Shown here piece by piece: positions 33,701 through 44,388 of a stretch of DNA of 64,000 nt. Numbering within the stretch: position 1 is the stretch's first letter; each line of letters opens with the position of its first letter. The DNA comes from Haemonchus contortus (lineage: Eukaryota > Nematoda > Chromadorea > Rhabditida > Trichostrongylidae), in NCBI GenBank assembly GCA_000469685.2, contig LS997566.1, forward strand, positions 40,464,420-40,528,419. Direction: 5' to 3'. Below the pieces are notes generated by a model. That model had not been told where the DNA came from and ran no database searches. It saw only the letters and a program-made list of their open reading frames with translations. The position numbers were made by a program, and so were the translations under genes.

Positions 33701-36700
33701 GAATTCCTTAGTAGAAAACACGCGGTGGTCCCGATCGCACTATTTTGATCTTGATTTTCCAATTGGATCTGCTATCCTTCATGATTAGTCCGTTCTGGTG
33801 TGTTTATATAAGCATAGAGATGTCATGACGAGTTCCTTCTTCTCCCTATCCCCCTTTCGGTTTGAGCTCTCGAGGAATTACTCGTATAGATAGGGCGGAA
33901 CGGTTAAGGACACCTTGATGTGAAAACGTAAGATCACTTGAAAAAGAGGAGCGTTGGGAAAGATTTGCCAGCGAAACAACAGCAACCAGCTACTTCATCT
34001 GGGAACTTCTTGTCTTGAGCGTACCTGATAGAGACCGAGACTAAGCCGGACAGTCCCTATCATAAGCACCAACCGATAATTTTTTCGATCAAACAATATT
34101 CCTACGATTTTTGCTCCGTATCCTCTACTATTCTCACATTCCAGGCTCGTGAATAATTCTGACAAATACCTTCTCCTGAACTACCAATATGGACAAAATC
34201 CGCGATATTTCGATAAATATCTCGACGATGTTCGACAATTTTTGACGTTTTCAAGAAGTATTAGTGATGAAGGCGACTACATTATTGATACGATGGAAAT
34301 GTACTTTGAAAGATTCGATTTTCTCACAAAACATCTCTCTTTGGCAACAATTCAGAAATGGCTTTACTGGTCTAGCAAGCGTAATAGTTTGATGTGTATA
34401 CATATTCGGAGAACGGATTTTATTGAAAGGAATGTTGCAACCGACGTGAATCTCACAGTTACCGCAGCGAACACTATCGCAAAGCAAACGGTAAGCCTAT
34501 TGGAACGTAACTTTCGTCGCCCTAATGGATTCCCCATTCCCGCTAGCCGTAACACGAAAGTCTAGGGTGGGAGGCTCTATTTCTCCAACAGTAAGCGTTG
34601 AGAAAAGAAGGGTAGCTGTCTTTGGAATCCCGAAATGATGCCCTCTAAGCAGGAATAGCATGCTGCACGTTACCGCCCACGCCTTCGAAAAGGAATGAAT
34701 CAATGATGATTTGAATGATTAGATCCTCCCCACCTGAACTTTTTGCTCGAGAAGTCTTTTAAAGCACCATTACGGGTCCGTAGAACCAGCTATCCCATCT
34801 TTGCGCTCTAGCACCTTGGTGGCTCTCTAACTACATTTTCGCAGCTCTCCAGTCTGACATCCACAGTGACTTTCTTGTTAAATGCTTTTTCAGAATGCTT
34901 CGCAAATCCTCCTTTTTGGAGACGATCAGATTTTCATGAAGGATCTCGCAAATAAAATCATAAAACGTGGAAAATGGAAGAAGGATGTAGGTTACCACGA
35001 CGTTTCAACATTTCTGTATCTCTTTGAGTCTGATTTGTTGGACAGTGTCGCTTATTTTTCGACCCCTTTACATATTCTACTAGCTTGTTAATCAACAAAT
35101 AATTGAAATGTTTCGTATTCTCCTGACCAAGTTATTGTATATCGCTTTCCGGAAGGAAGTACAAGGCAGGTAAGAATGGAGGAGTGCCTTTCTCGAAAGA
35201 AGTGGTTTCTACTATTGGGTGAAAGGCGCAATTTAAATAAAATGGTTTCTGAGTTCTCCTCCTGCGAATGCCCAGTGGCCCCCAAGGGTAACAGGAAGGA
35301 CGCTGTCGAGTCCCTGAACTCAACAGTTAGGGCATAGTGGGAGCCCCACTACCGGATCTCTCAAAGTTCCCGCCCCTCGATCGATGTCACTTCAGACGAA
35401 GACGGTGAGCCACTTTTGCTGTTGCTAGGGTTTTTTATCAACTCATGTTCATGAGTGAACTGATTTTTGCTCACCATAGTCTGCTATTCGCACCAGGACT
35501 CACACGTACTCAATGACACACATTGTGTAGCTCGTCCAAGCGCCCCATTCTTCTTCATTTTTCTGGTCTCATTCTCGTCCAGCTCCCTTTTTACCGATTC
35601 TTTGGAGCATTTTTCATTTTGGAAACACCGATTCACGCAGTTTCTTCGCCTTCATTGCACTATTTTCCATCTAATCTTCCATTTTTTGTCATAACCCGCA
35701 TTACCCTAAATTGAAATTGAATTGAACTGTGCCTTCAAGGTAATTCAAACAAAGCTCCTTTAACAACTCCCCCAACCCTTCACATCCTCTTTGTACTGTA
35801 TGCGTAACAAGCTTTTTTTTACAGGGTTTTAAGAGCTTCCATTAAACAACTAGCGATATTCAAATTGTACGTACAGTTCGCAAAACAATCGCTCGGGGAT
35901 TACTAGTTTTTCTCAAAGCAGAGTGGGCGTGGCTGCTCATTTATTAGACATGGCATGTCATGGCCAGCCGCAACCAGCAGGGCAGCGCTCCTGACACCCC
36001 AGACGATTCTGGTACCGAATAACTGACCCCGGATGGATTCAGTGTTTGGGTGGGCTGGACAGACACCGATTGGAGACACGATCTCCTCACCATGCCTGCA
36101 TGAAAAATGACCATTTTCACTATATCACCTTGTACTGCCTCAAGTTCTGGTTCTCTTCGAAGTTTATCATATCATTAAGTTAAGTCCGCTTCAGGAAATG
36201 TTTCAAAATCAACAAATACACTGAATTTCTACCTAGTGTACACCACTTACCACTCCGCCTAACATAAATTTTTGGGTGAAAATATACTAGTTTCTTGGAC
36301 TCTTTAGCTTAAGTTAGACCTTTTTACTATAGCTTTGTAGCACATACATACAATATTGAGGCCGCTATGATCTCCAACTACAATGAATATGTGGACTTGT
36401 ACTTATCGTCTCAATTATGCCGCTCTTTTCTTATTTCTGCTCCTACATCGACTTTTGGATGGTGGTTGGCATTTTTCATATCTGATCAGAATGCAGTGTA
36501 TTACACAGCAGATGAAAGAAATCAAGATGGTAAAATAGTAACCAGAGAGCTATTCATGTAAGTTTTCTATCACATTTATTCTGAATATCAGCATCTACAA
36601 GTTAGAACCATGGGGCTCGACTGAGCTGTAACGAATGAAGTTCTCTTGACAACACGAAATATGTACACTAGGTGAGGCGTAGCCATGCTTGCATTGCTTA

Positions 36701-37219
36701 TTGTTAGACGACTTCTATCATCACGCAAATAGGGGGCTCTACCCCCGTCTTCCTTTGATGCGTATGTGGTCTGGGCTAGGAGGCGCCACGCGCTCGGCGA
36801 GCGGTTGCATTCACCACGTGGGCATGACACGACCGGCCGATGCCGTGGTGCCCAGAGCGACTTATTTTTGCCTCTCCAACAGCAGTACTATCTCCTTAAA
36901 TATGGAATGCTGTGCTATAAGTTAATGGCCAACAAAGCTACCTGATAGTAAGCGGTTGCGCATAGAGCTGTCTAGGGCTCAATCTGCGAATCCCATTGCA
37001 CGGTGACGAGAAGTTGTCTTTTCAACCCCTCGTGCACCCTACCTCTTACCCCTATTCGTCCCTGCAACGTCTGGCTGGTTACTGCGTAACTAATTCTGAA
37101 GCGATTCGAAACCAGACACGAGGCAGGAAGTGATTAAGCAATTGACTCAGTTCACATAATTTCAATTACAATACAATATTAAAACCTTTTACTTCAGGAA
37201 ATCATGGCAACGAATATGA
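30763..37219 (+). CDS. GT11 alpha-1,2-fucosyltransferase-like gene, copy 2 (best intact)
   Basis: Exons: 30763-30912, 31844-31999, 33397-33461, 34145-34490, 34894-34986, about 36361-36557 and 37198-37219, joining to about 342 aa. Residues 4-22 (TWKIVLTLAVLGQMYIVLW) form a membrane anchor. GRLGNQ (45-50) leads directly into LFHLITGYGIARALGR of exon 2. HIRRTDF is at about 210-216, LLFGDDQ in exon 5 and STFGWWLAFF in exon 6; the end is KSWQRI-stop. GRLGNQ and HxRRxD are the GDP-fucose-binding and catalytic motifs of GT11, so the product is likely a Golgi type II enzyme adding fucose to glycans; the acceptor cannot be told. Exons 1-5 have GT-AG introns and consistent phases. The exon 6 start is uncertain: the in-phase acceptor ends GAG, while the TATAG 28 nt upstream would shift the frame. 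Confidence 0.85.
32030..32315 (-). repeat. SINE-like repeat in intron 2 of copy 2
   Basis: Full-length family copy. Minus-strand head GCGTCGAAGTGGTATAGTGG and B-box-like GGTAATCGAATTCCGG, body with CCCAGACGAGTC and GGAGGCTTGGTTGACC on the plus strand. Confidence 0.6.
32611..33180. mobile_element. TTAA-type MITE, 570 bp
   Basis: Ends AGGCACAGTTCACGATAATT and its reverse complement, flanked by TTAA (32607-32610 and 33181-33184). The empty site is visible in intron 2 of copy 1 (CATTTATTAAACATGGC near 9757). A TTAA target is typical of piggyBac-type movement; assignment to that group is inferred from the target alone. Confidence 0.8.
35395..35734. repeat. TTAA-type MITE fragment in intron 5 of copy 2
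   Basis: Interior matches 32860-33180 (CTCGTCCAGCTCCCTTTTT; TTTTGGAAACACC) and ends AACTGTGCCT followed by TCAA. The left terminus is lost. Confidence 0.55.
35990..36140 (-). repeat. SINE-like repeat fragment in intron 5 of copy 2
   Basis: Shows the CCCAGACGATTCTGGTACCG body and a decayed head (CACTATATCACC) in inverted orientation. Confidence 0.45.
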
Positions 37220-38054
37220 CCTGCCTCAAATGTGGATCTCAGTTATTAAAAAAGAGTTAATCGATTTTGTAGTCATTTTCTTTCTCGTGGGTGTTTATTA
37301 AATACATCCCTCATTTTGCAATTTCATTCAGCATCACTGATCCCTGATCACTTGACATTCTAATCAGATCAATTGCATAAAGAAAACTGCTGGATGAAAA
37401 GTTGAATGGGTTGTATTCCGGAAATTATGACAAATTCCTACTTTCTGAAGTTGCGGCTACTCTCTATCCCTTTAGACATAATTTTCACCTTTGTTACTGT
37501 AATCATTATGGAATTAATTAATATTTATAATTATCCGCAATCTCCTCTCCCCTACATGAGCAATGGGGAAAGAATACTCATTATATTATAGTAGTATATG
37601 ACGATAAAGAAAAGTCCATAACAACATGACCATAACTTGACAAGACCATTGAAATCAACAACATGAAATGAACAGAAACAGAAACAGGGAGTATAGAGCA
37701 GTAAAAAAGATTGACTGCAAAATTTTTGCTCGACGAGGACCAAAATGAGGATAACAACTTGATTTGGAAAGCAAACAACCACTAGAAATGACAAACCACA
37801 AGATTTTCTCATATACTCCATTGAGAAAATAGGATTTTCTACAGCAATAAATGCAGTGATTTACTAGGTGTGTGCATTAATTTCCGCCGCTAAATTCGAA
37901 AGGTCGTTGTGCGAACCATGTTAGAGGTTCACCTGTGAAACCTGTCATACTCTGTGAAATAGGGTATTGGCTACCTATTTGAGGACATACAGGTCATATT
38001 ACTGAGTTCGTTATTGTCTTGAACTCTTCACGAGGTTCTTAAATAACCTTTATT

Positions 38055-38092
38055 GGGCTGACGTTTCGGCGGAATCGCCTTTTTCAGAGCCT
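38055..38092 (-). ncRNA. hammerhead-like motif, core damaged
   Basis: Reverse-strand arm copy: stem I AGGCT/AGCCC, core CTGAAAA instead of CTGAAGA, stem II GGCG-ATTC-CGCC, then GAAAC and GTC. The G to A change in the conserved CUGANGA box should abolish cleavage. Confidence 0.5.
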
Positions 38093-38348
38093 GAAAGGAT
38101 CATAACAATCTGTATTTATTCGACCAAACGTCTCCACCAACCCACTAAGTTCGAGACCCCCAGGGCACGCAGGTGGTCGAAAGGAGAACCACTCACCGTA
38201 ACTTTGTGGATTCTCCAAACCACCCAACTAGTAGTGGTACCAACCGAGTCGAAAGGAGAACCACTCACCTGCGTGCCCTGGAGGTTTCGAACTTAGTGGG
38301 TTGGTGGAGACGTTTGGTCGGATAAATACAGATTGTTATAATCCTTTC

Positions 38349-38386
38349 AGGCTCTGAAGAAGGCGATTCCGCCGAAACGTCAGCCT
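38349..38386 (+). ncRNA. hammerhead ribozyme motif (Penelope type)
   Basis: Read 5' to 3': AGGCT (38349-38353), CTGAAGA (38354-38360), stem II GGCG-ATTC-CGCC (38362-38373), GAAA (38374-38377), C, GTC (38379-38381), AGCCT (38382-38386). AGGCT pairs with AGCCT as stem I; the CUGANGA, GAAA and GUC elements are the full hammerhead core. Stem III is nearly absent, as known for hammerheads in Penelope-like elements, which are thought to act as dimers; the ACGT here is self-complementary. Activity is inferred. Confidence 0.7.
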
Positions 38387-38525
38387 AATAAAGGTTATTT
38401 AAAAACCTCGTGAAGAGTTCAAGACAATAACAAACTCAGTAATATAATCATGCCGAGGTTCATAGAAAGCCGTACATGGAACAGACAAGTCAGTTTTTCC
38501 CCAAATCCCGTTGCTCTCAAACTGA

Positions 38526-39250
38526 TTGTTCATGGTACGTGATAAATCGTTTTTCTGGGGGTTCTTCTCCTGCTCTTTGATTTCAAGAAAAGTGCCACTG
38601 AAGCCCATCGGATGCTTTTCGATATTTATGGGGAACAAGCTCCATCCGAACGAACCTGCAGAAAATGGTTTCAACTTTTTAGATGAGGAGGCTTCCATTT
38701 GGAAGACAAGGAACATCCAGGCCAGCCGAAAAGCTTGAAGATCCGCAGTTGCAAGCATTGTTGAATGAAGATCCAGCCCGTACCCGAACAGAGCTAACGG
38801 CGGGGCTGAGCGTCGACGGTGCAATTATTTATTGTTTTCTTCGTCGGGTGCTCTCACTCAAAAGCGACCCTTGATCGCAAGAAAACATCATAACGTGGTT
38901 TCCCATAACGACAATGACCCTTGATCGCAAGAAAACATCATAACGTGGTTTCCCATAACGACAATGACAGACACCATGTCGCAAAGGATCGTTTTCAAAA
39001 AAATGCAGATTTTGGATGGGATCACGTTGTTCAGTCCTCATAATCCTCAGATCTTGCTCCTTCTGGTTACCACTTATTCCGGTTCATGCTAGTCAGTTTG
39101 GCAGATACACGCTTCCAGAATGCCGAAGAAGTGCGGAAATGGGTGGATGACTGGATTGCCTCAAAACATGAAGACTTTTCCGGACAGGGAATCAACAAGC
39201 TACTAGCAAGATGGCGAGAAGTTGTAGCTAACGGACAATGCATCGATTAA
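38526..39250 (+). pseudogene. mariner transposase remnant
   Basis: Readable pieces in shifting frames: KAHRMLFDIYGEQAPSERTC-like and WFQLF (HTH region), RPAEKLEDPQLQALLNEDPA, then after a deletion AKDRFQKNADFGWDHV, YHLFRFMLVSLADTRFQNAE and the C terminus LLARWREVVANGQCID-stop. A perfect 50-bp tandem duplication (38868-38917, 38918-38967) lies where the catalytic region should be. Confidence 0.75.
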
Positions 39251-40055
39251 GGTAGATTCTTTCAATTTTGTAATAAATATGATTTTGCACGCAAAAAACA
39301 GCGGAAATTAATGCACACTCCCAATATGACCAGCAGTTTTACACGCAGATATTCATGAAAGGTGATCTTTTTCAACTGTTTTTCTCACTGCTGATGATTC
39401 GGCTGTGATTTCCACTGTTGATGTATGGAGTCAACATGATTTTATCCAGTTGAAGTAGGTAAGATACTTACCAAAGCCGTTCCACTCATTGATTCGTCTT
39501 GAGATAGCGCAAAGAAGATTCCTTACGGGCCATCACAACAATCATGAGGCTGAGGCGAGCAGCCGCACAAATAACCTAAATTACGGAGTTTGAGCCAAGC
39601 ATCCAAATGAGCATAAAAATCTGATTAAAATGAAAAACTAGTTGCAAAAAGCAAAAGAAGTTCAGAAGATAAGAAATCAAAAGAATATGAATCGGAATTA
39701 AACGAATACTCTCTATACATATAATCATCCAGCACGTGAACTGCTCGCCGCACTCGTCAACGATCGTCACAAACTTCGCCATCTTCATCTTCTTCAGAGG
39801 AGTACTAAAAGCGAAAAATGCATTGTTTCATTAAAATTGATTGTTTGAAAACCGAAGTCCTACCTCATCATGCCTTGTCAAATGGTTTACTTTTGCTTGC
39901 GCCAGACCGTATTCAGGCAAATCACAGCTTACTCCATCAATATAGTCCGAAATTGAGGGGAATGACGATGAACGGCGAAGTGTGAAGCTATAATAACTAG
40001 AATGAATTCAGGTATAGCATGAAAGAGCGAATCGTACAACTGCACACATCTTATT

Positions 40056-40130
40056 TTCAGCTCATCCACGTCTGAGAATCCACACATTACAGTCTTTCCC
40101 GAGCCACCGATGTAATAAGATAGGGGGCGA
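40056..40130 (-). other. open peptide shared downstream, unit 2
   Basis: Minus-strand LSYYIGGSGKTVMCGF then SDVDELK, equivalent to 24628-24708. See the finding on this peptide. Confidence 0.25.
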
Positions 40131-40878
40131 ACTGAATTACGTAATTCTCCACGAACCGCTTTGCTGTAAAGAAAACTTTTGATGGACATCGCTCTAAACC
40201 GTATTGCTCACCAGCCTTCCGAATGTTTTATAATGGTTGTTCAACTGAATTTTGTTTTGAGAAAAGTCTGTCACTGTGAATATCGAAAGCCTAAGGAATG
40301 GCGAAATCAACCATTACAAAACAGCATCAAGAAATGTGATATTTCCTGCATAACAGCTCTCTCTTTCCTCTGGTTCCCTCAGGTACAAGAGCCGGAATCA
40401 CTAGGCCTGACCACATGAAATCAAAGGAGGATTGATAATTCATTCAGTACCCATAAGAAGAATATACTGAAAATGTTCACGTTCAGAGTCTAATTTCTTA
40501 TCAACACTTTAACTGATTGGAGTTTTTGAAAATTCCCAAATCATACCGCCAATCAAATTCGCCTTCAGGATGTACCGGAGGATTCTTGACTAAATATTTC
40601 AAACACTGCAACGGTGGCATGTTTGGCATTGGCAGTTTTAAAAACAAATCACTGTCGGGATGATCTTACTCTCTTCCCTGAAGTGTTTCAACGTGAACTC
40701 AGATGAATCACCTTTGATCATGCGGGAATTTACTTGCTTAGATAACCTCCATCCCTCTTTCAAAGGCCGGGTTCTGCATTAATAAATAAAGATCGCTATG
40801 TATCCCATGTCTATAACACTTTACTCAAAAAACTCTACTCCCCCCAAGAATGTCGCTGAACTATAAAAGGGAAGTTCG

Positions 40879-40930
40879 GTAGTACCCTAACACGTCATTC
40901 TAGACGCTAGTGGGTCTTTCAGATTCCATC
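40879..40930. repeat. conserved unit block, unit 3 start
   Basis: GGTAGTACCCTAACACGTCA then TCTAGACGCTAGTGGGT; the same block stands at 6415, 26561 and 55046 and is used here as the boundary between array units. Confidence 0.55.
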
Positions 40931-41208
40931 GACTTGCATTTTGGCTGCTTTCATAGTCCGCCGGCCGGCCGGCGTGCCGGCGTGCGTGCCGGCGGACTAT
41001 GAAAGCAGCCATTGTTTCCGCCGCCCGACCGACCGACCCACGGCTTCGTGGCCTCGAGTTGACAACACTGAACACCGATTTATCACGCGCTCTCACAGAT
41101 CCCATGGCCCCGAACACAACCTGTCCTGCGTTGTCAACATGTGGTCAGCAATGGCGTCGGTCGGCTGAAGGAAGCAATGAACGTTGATGGATTTTGAAAG
41201 TGCTTTTG
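40908..41208. mobile_element. foldback MITE-like element upstream of copy 3
   Basis: Inverted ends (GTGGGTCTTTCAGATTCC on the left; GATTTTGAAAGTGC on the right) enclose about 300 bp. Related to 55076-55296. It contains the GC-rich hairpin at 40943-41010. Confidence 0.45.
40943..41010. repeat. perfect 23-bp inverted repeat with GC-rich loop
   Basis: Left arm GGCTGCTTTCATAGTCCG plus CCGGC (40943-40965) and its exact reverse complement at 40988-41010, separated by 22 bases of CGGCC/CGTGC repeats. Absent from the matching region at 55096. Confidence 0.9.
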
Positions 41209-41420
41209 TTGTTGGTCAATCCTGTTTTTGGATTGCGTCCACCTTTGACCTCTTTTGACAATCCGCGAACTGGCGCTTTGAATGCATGTGTGACCCATAC
41301 AATGACTAGCGCTTGCCACCGATGTACGTCCAGTAGTGATATCCTCCTGAATCGATTGGAACTTACCATTAGTAACTGGCCCAGTGCGAAAGGAAGAGAA
41401 CTGCTAACGTCGGCTTCTCT
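41205..41420 (-). repeat. SINE-like repeat upstream of copy 3
   Basis: Begins GTTGGTCAATCCTGTTTTTG, then TTTGAATGCATGTGTGACC and GATATCCTCCTGAATCG. Head not well kept. Confidence 0.5.
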
Positions 41421-41824
41421 GATCGAAACTGCGCTCGAGCTACACCATAATCTCTGTATTTGAGAGTCCATTTGCACCTCGTCAGAATATCGTCGAAAAT
41501 TCCTTATAAATCAGCAAAAATCTGCTTGGATTCTATTTCGACTGGCGACAGACATGGGATAATCTTTTCTCCGAGCTTTTGGTCTCATCTTCTGTTTATC
41601 ATTTGATTATGCTCAGTTTGTGCTGATATTTATTGATAGTCGTGCCTATGTTGTTATTTCGGGTTCATAAAGAATAGACCGTTTCAGTGTGAGCCTTATC
41701 CTTAGTTGGATTTGGAGAACTTCATAGCCAACCTAAGAATTCGGATTTTTTTTTTCTTCATCATATAGAATCCGCTTAACGAAGTGAACCACTCTATGGA
41801 TGGTGAGTGAACTACTCTATAGAT

Positions 41825-41875
41825 GATGCTTCCATGAAGGGCTATGGGCAGACCATAGCCCTTCATGGAAGCATC
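41825..41875. repeat. perfect hairpin, 23-bp arms, 5-base loop
   Basis: GATGCTTCCATGAAGGGCTA followed by TGG, loop GCAGA, then the exact reverse complement. Only the left-arm sequence fits the paralogous upstream segments, so the right arm looks like a snap-back copy. Confidence 0.9.
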
Positions 41876-42560
41876 AGCTGGAGTTCTGAGAGCCGGAGAA
41901 TCGCCTTATTAGCAGCAGCAGGGACTGTTTCCAAAATACGAATCAGTCCAGACCGTCGATCAGTAAGGTTCTTAGAAAATGGAGTTTGACAATCTTCACG
42001 CCCTTAGCTAGGAGAATCAAAGGTGTCGTATCACGACTATCACGTCAGTGTGTTCTCTGTTGGCATCGCAAATGATGCTCTGCATGCAATAGAAATATGA
42101 AGCCATCCCATGATAATCCACCCCACCAACCACTTCGTTACGCTCATCTTTTCAACTCGATATTTTCAATATTTTGCTTGATCTTTCCAGAAAAGTCTGC
42201 CATGGCTCAAGTAACTCCGGGGTCTGGATCGGATGGTTTGGGGATACGGCATTCGAACGCTGGGCAGCGAGTTCAGTGGTACATCTAAGTAATAATGCCA
42301 TCTTACTTACTGTTGGAGATGCACCAGCCTCCTAAACGCTTCTCGGAAATTCTCGAGTGATTGAACTTCTTCTATTAGGTTGTAAGGAAAGTTCTGGCTG
42401 TTCCCACGCAGGCGCCATATGAATTCAAATTTTGGCGGCTGTCCATTCAGATTAATCGACATATTGTGTTCCTTAGGTAAGTCACCAGTTGCTCTTTCAG
42501 ACATAGCACTCTCCCCAAAGTCTGTAGAGTTTTGGTATCCTTAGGAGGTTTTTTTGCAGA

Positions 42561-44178
42561 ATGGATAAGACTGCTTTTTGAACGGTCTCACTTCACGAAT
42601 CCAAACTTGGTCGAACGACGAAGGATGCAGCCACAAACATGAATGTTGTATGGGGAGATGGCACTGCATCAGAGCGAACGGTTCGCTGCTGGTTTCAGAA
42701 GTTTAGAAGTGGAGACGGGTCACTGGAAGAAGAAGAGCGAGTTGGTCGACCATCGTTAATTGATCACGATGTTTTGCTAAGAGCAGTGGAAGAAGATCGA
42801 CGTCAACCTTGGAGAGAGAATGCCAAGAAGATGGGTGTCTACCAACAGTCGTCGCTGCCCACCTAGAGCTGCTTGGAATAGTGAAGAAGCTTGACAAGTG
42901 GGTGCCACACGATTTCACGGAGCAGCAACAACTGAAGCGCTTCGAGGTTTCAAGTTCGCTGTTGATAAGAAATGATGCTGAGCCTTTTCTCCATCGTATT
43001 GTAACGTGTGATGAGAAATGGATCCTGTATGATAACAGGGAGCGTTCTGCTCAGTGGGTGGGTGTGGATGAGCCTCCAAAAAATTTCCAAAACGAAGTTT
43101 GCTCGTCACGAAGATAATGATCACAGTTTGGTGGTCCAACCATGATTAATCCGCTACGCGTTCCTTCCTCCACGTCAAACCATCACCGCACAGTCATATT
43201 GTGATCAAATTCACAAGAAGTACACAAAACTGGGGCAAATGCAGCCAGCACTAGTCAGCCACCACGGTCTACTGCTCTTACACGACAATGCGCAACCGCA
43301 TGTGTCTCGAATTGTCTTCCAGAAGTTGAACGAGCTGCGAATCGAAGCTCTCCCTCATCCACCCTACTCACCAGACCTGTCACCAACTGACTACCATTTA
43401 TTCAAACATCTGGACAGCTTCTTAACCCATTGACGAACGCCCTGTCGTGCTCCAGGGACCGCGTGGCCCGTATACGGGCCATAGCTTTATTTTCCATGTA
43501 TAACATTCATTTTCGATTTTTTTGACCCTTTCAAGTATCGAGCAGGTTTATGACCTACTATGGAATCTTGACGCGCAGTGGTCCGTTAAACGTTTACTTC
43601 TGACTTTAGTAATAAAAGAAAACAAAGTTACTTCTGAGGGCATTGGTAAAGGAGCAAAACCAAAGGTGACCAAATTTATGTAAAAGGGGCTTTGCTGAGG
43701 TATTCGATGATTCGAAACATGTCATTCTCATCTTGTCTGCTTCCTCGTGTCTAGACAGAGTCGCATTTGGAAATGGTAAAAACTCTCACTCCCTTTGAAC
43801 AATCAACATTAGATGGCATAACGTAGCTCTAAATAGTGTGTATGACTTATAACCTTTACATGCCACATTTCAAAAAACTTTTTTGTCGACTGGAAATGCT
43901 TACGAGAAAATTTAACTGTTCCTAGGATCGTGTGGCCCGCTAAGGGGCCACAGCAGCAGCCCGCGAAAAGCGCGCTCGGTCCCACACGCCAGACACGCTA
44001 AAAAGGCGCGATCGCCAATGGGTTAAAGGAACGAGCATTCAAAAATCAAGGCGACGTGGAAGCTGCCTTCCTCGAGTTTTTGGAATCCAGATCTCCGGAC
44101 TTTCATAAGAGTGGAATAGGCAGACTTGTATCACATTGGCAAACATGTGTAGAATCAAATGGGGCTTACTATGAATAA
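42561..44178 (+). pseudogene. mariner transposase, frameshifted and interrupted
   Basis: Begins MDKTAF then an in-frame TGA. It continues with TVRCWFQKFRSGDGSLEEEE, VGRPSLIDHDVL, then AHLELLGIVKKLDKWVPHDF and the catalytic blocks TCDEKWILYDN, LLLHDNAQPHV and PPYSPDLSPTDYHLFKHLDS, which give a D,D(34)D arrangement typical of mariner. The frame is then cut by the MITE at 43426 and resumes KERAFKNQGDVEAAFLEFLE, ending SNGAYYE-stop. Several single-base shifts separate the blocks. The family is normally about 345 aa. Confidence 0.85.
43426..44022. mobile_element. piggyBac-like MITE, 597 bp, inside the mariner
   Basis: Starts CCCATTG and ends CAATGGG, flanked by TTAA (43422-43425, 44023-44026). 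Transposase codons D-S-F-L before it and K-E-R-A after it join in frame across a single TTAA, confirming the insertion point. No coding capacity seen. Confidence 0.85.
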
Positions 44179-44366
44179 AAATGTTCACTTTGAGATGAGT
44201 TATAACTTTTTGAAAAATAGCTGACCAAACGGCCAGAACATTCCTTACAAGCTAATATTTCTTTGACTTGCCCAACGTCTTGTAACCGGACGTCCCAGTC
44301 GTTGAAAACTGGTGACCAGACGTCCCAGTCATTTACAACTGGTCAGATTGGAAATGAATATTTACA

Positions 44367-44368
44367 GG
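44367..44368 (+). promoter_or_regulatory. conserved acceptor before copy 3 start
   Basis: ATATTTACAG ends at 44367, 21 nt before ATG 44389, as in the other copies. Confidence 0.5.
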
Positions 44369-44388
44369 CAACTTCACTATCAAAAGCA

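Larger units (their letters stand above)
37995..38485. mobile_element. Penelope-related palindromic insert
   Basis: Two inverted arms (about 37995-38240 and 38250-38485) meet near the middle. They correspond to the terminal arms of the GIY-YIG element at 47131-48183, including the motif ACGTTTCGGCGGAATCGCC in each arm. No coding region remains between them. It interrupts the 5' part of the mariner. Confidence 0.75.
37864..39324 (+). mobile_element. mariner element downstream of copy 2, carrying a Penelope-related insert
   Basis: Ends CTAGGTGTGTGCATTAATTT and, reversed, TTGGGAGTGTGCATTAATTT with TA on both sides (37862-37863, 39325-39326). The empty site GATTTATGACCAGCAG is present in unit 1 near 24092. 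Transposase pieces lie to the right of a roughly 490-bp insert (37995-38485). Confidence 0.85.
42375..44255 (+). mobile_element. mariner element upstream of copy 3
   Basis: Ends TTAGGTTGTAAGGAAAGTTC and, reversed, TTAGCTTGTAAGGAATGTTC, flanked by TA (42373-42374, 44256-44257). At 1881 bp it is longer than usual because a 597-bp TTAA-flanked MITE sits in the transposase. Confidence 0.85.

Noticed and set aside
44263..44388. In-frame extension of copy 3 exon 1 upstream to an earlier ATG
   Set aside because: The other copies share no such extension, the conserved acceptor at 44367 falls inside it, and the membrane anchor should be close to the N terminus.
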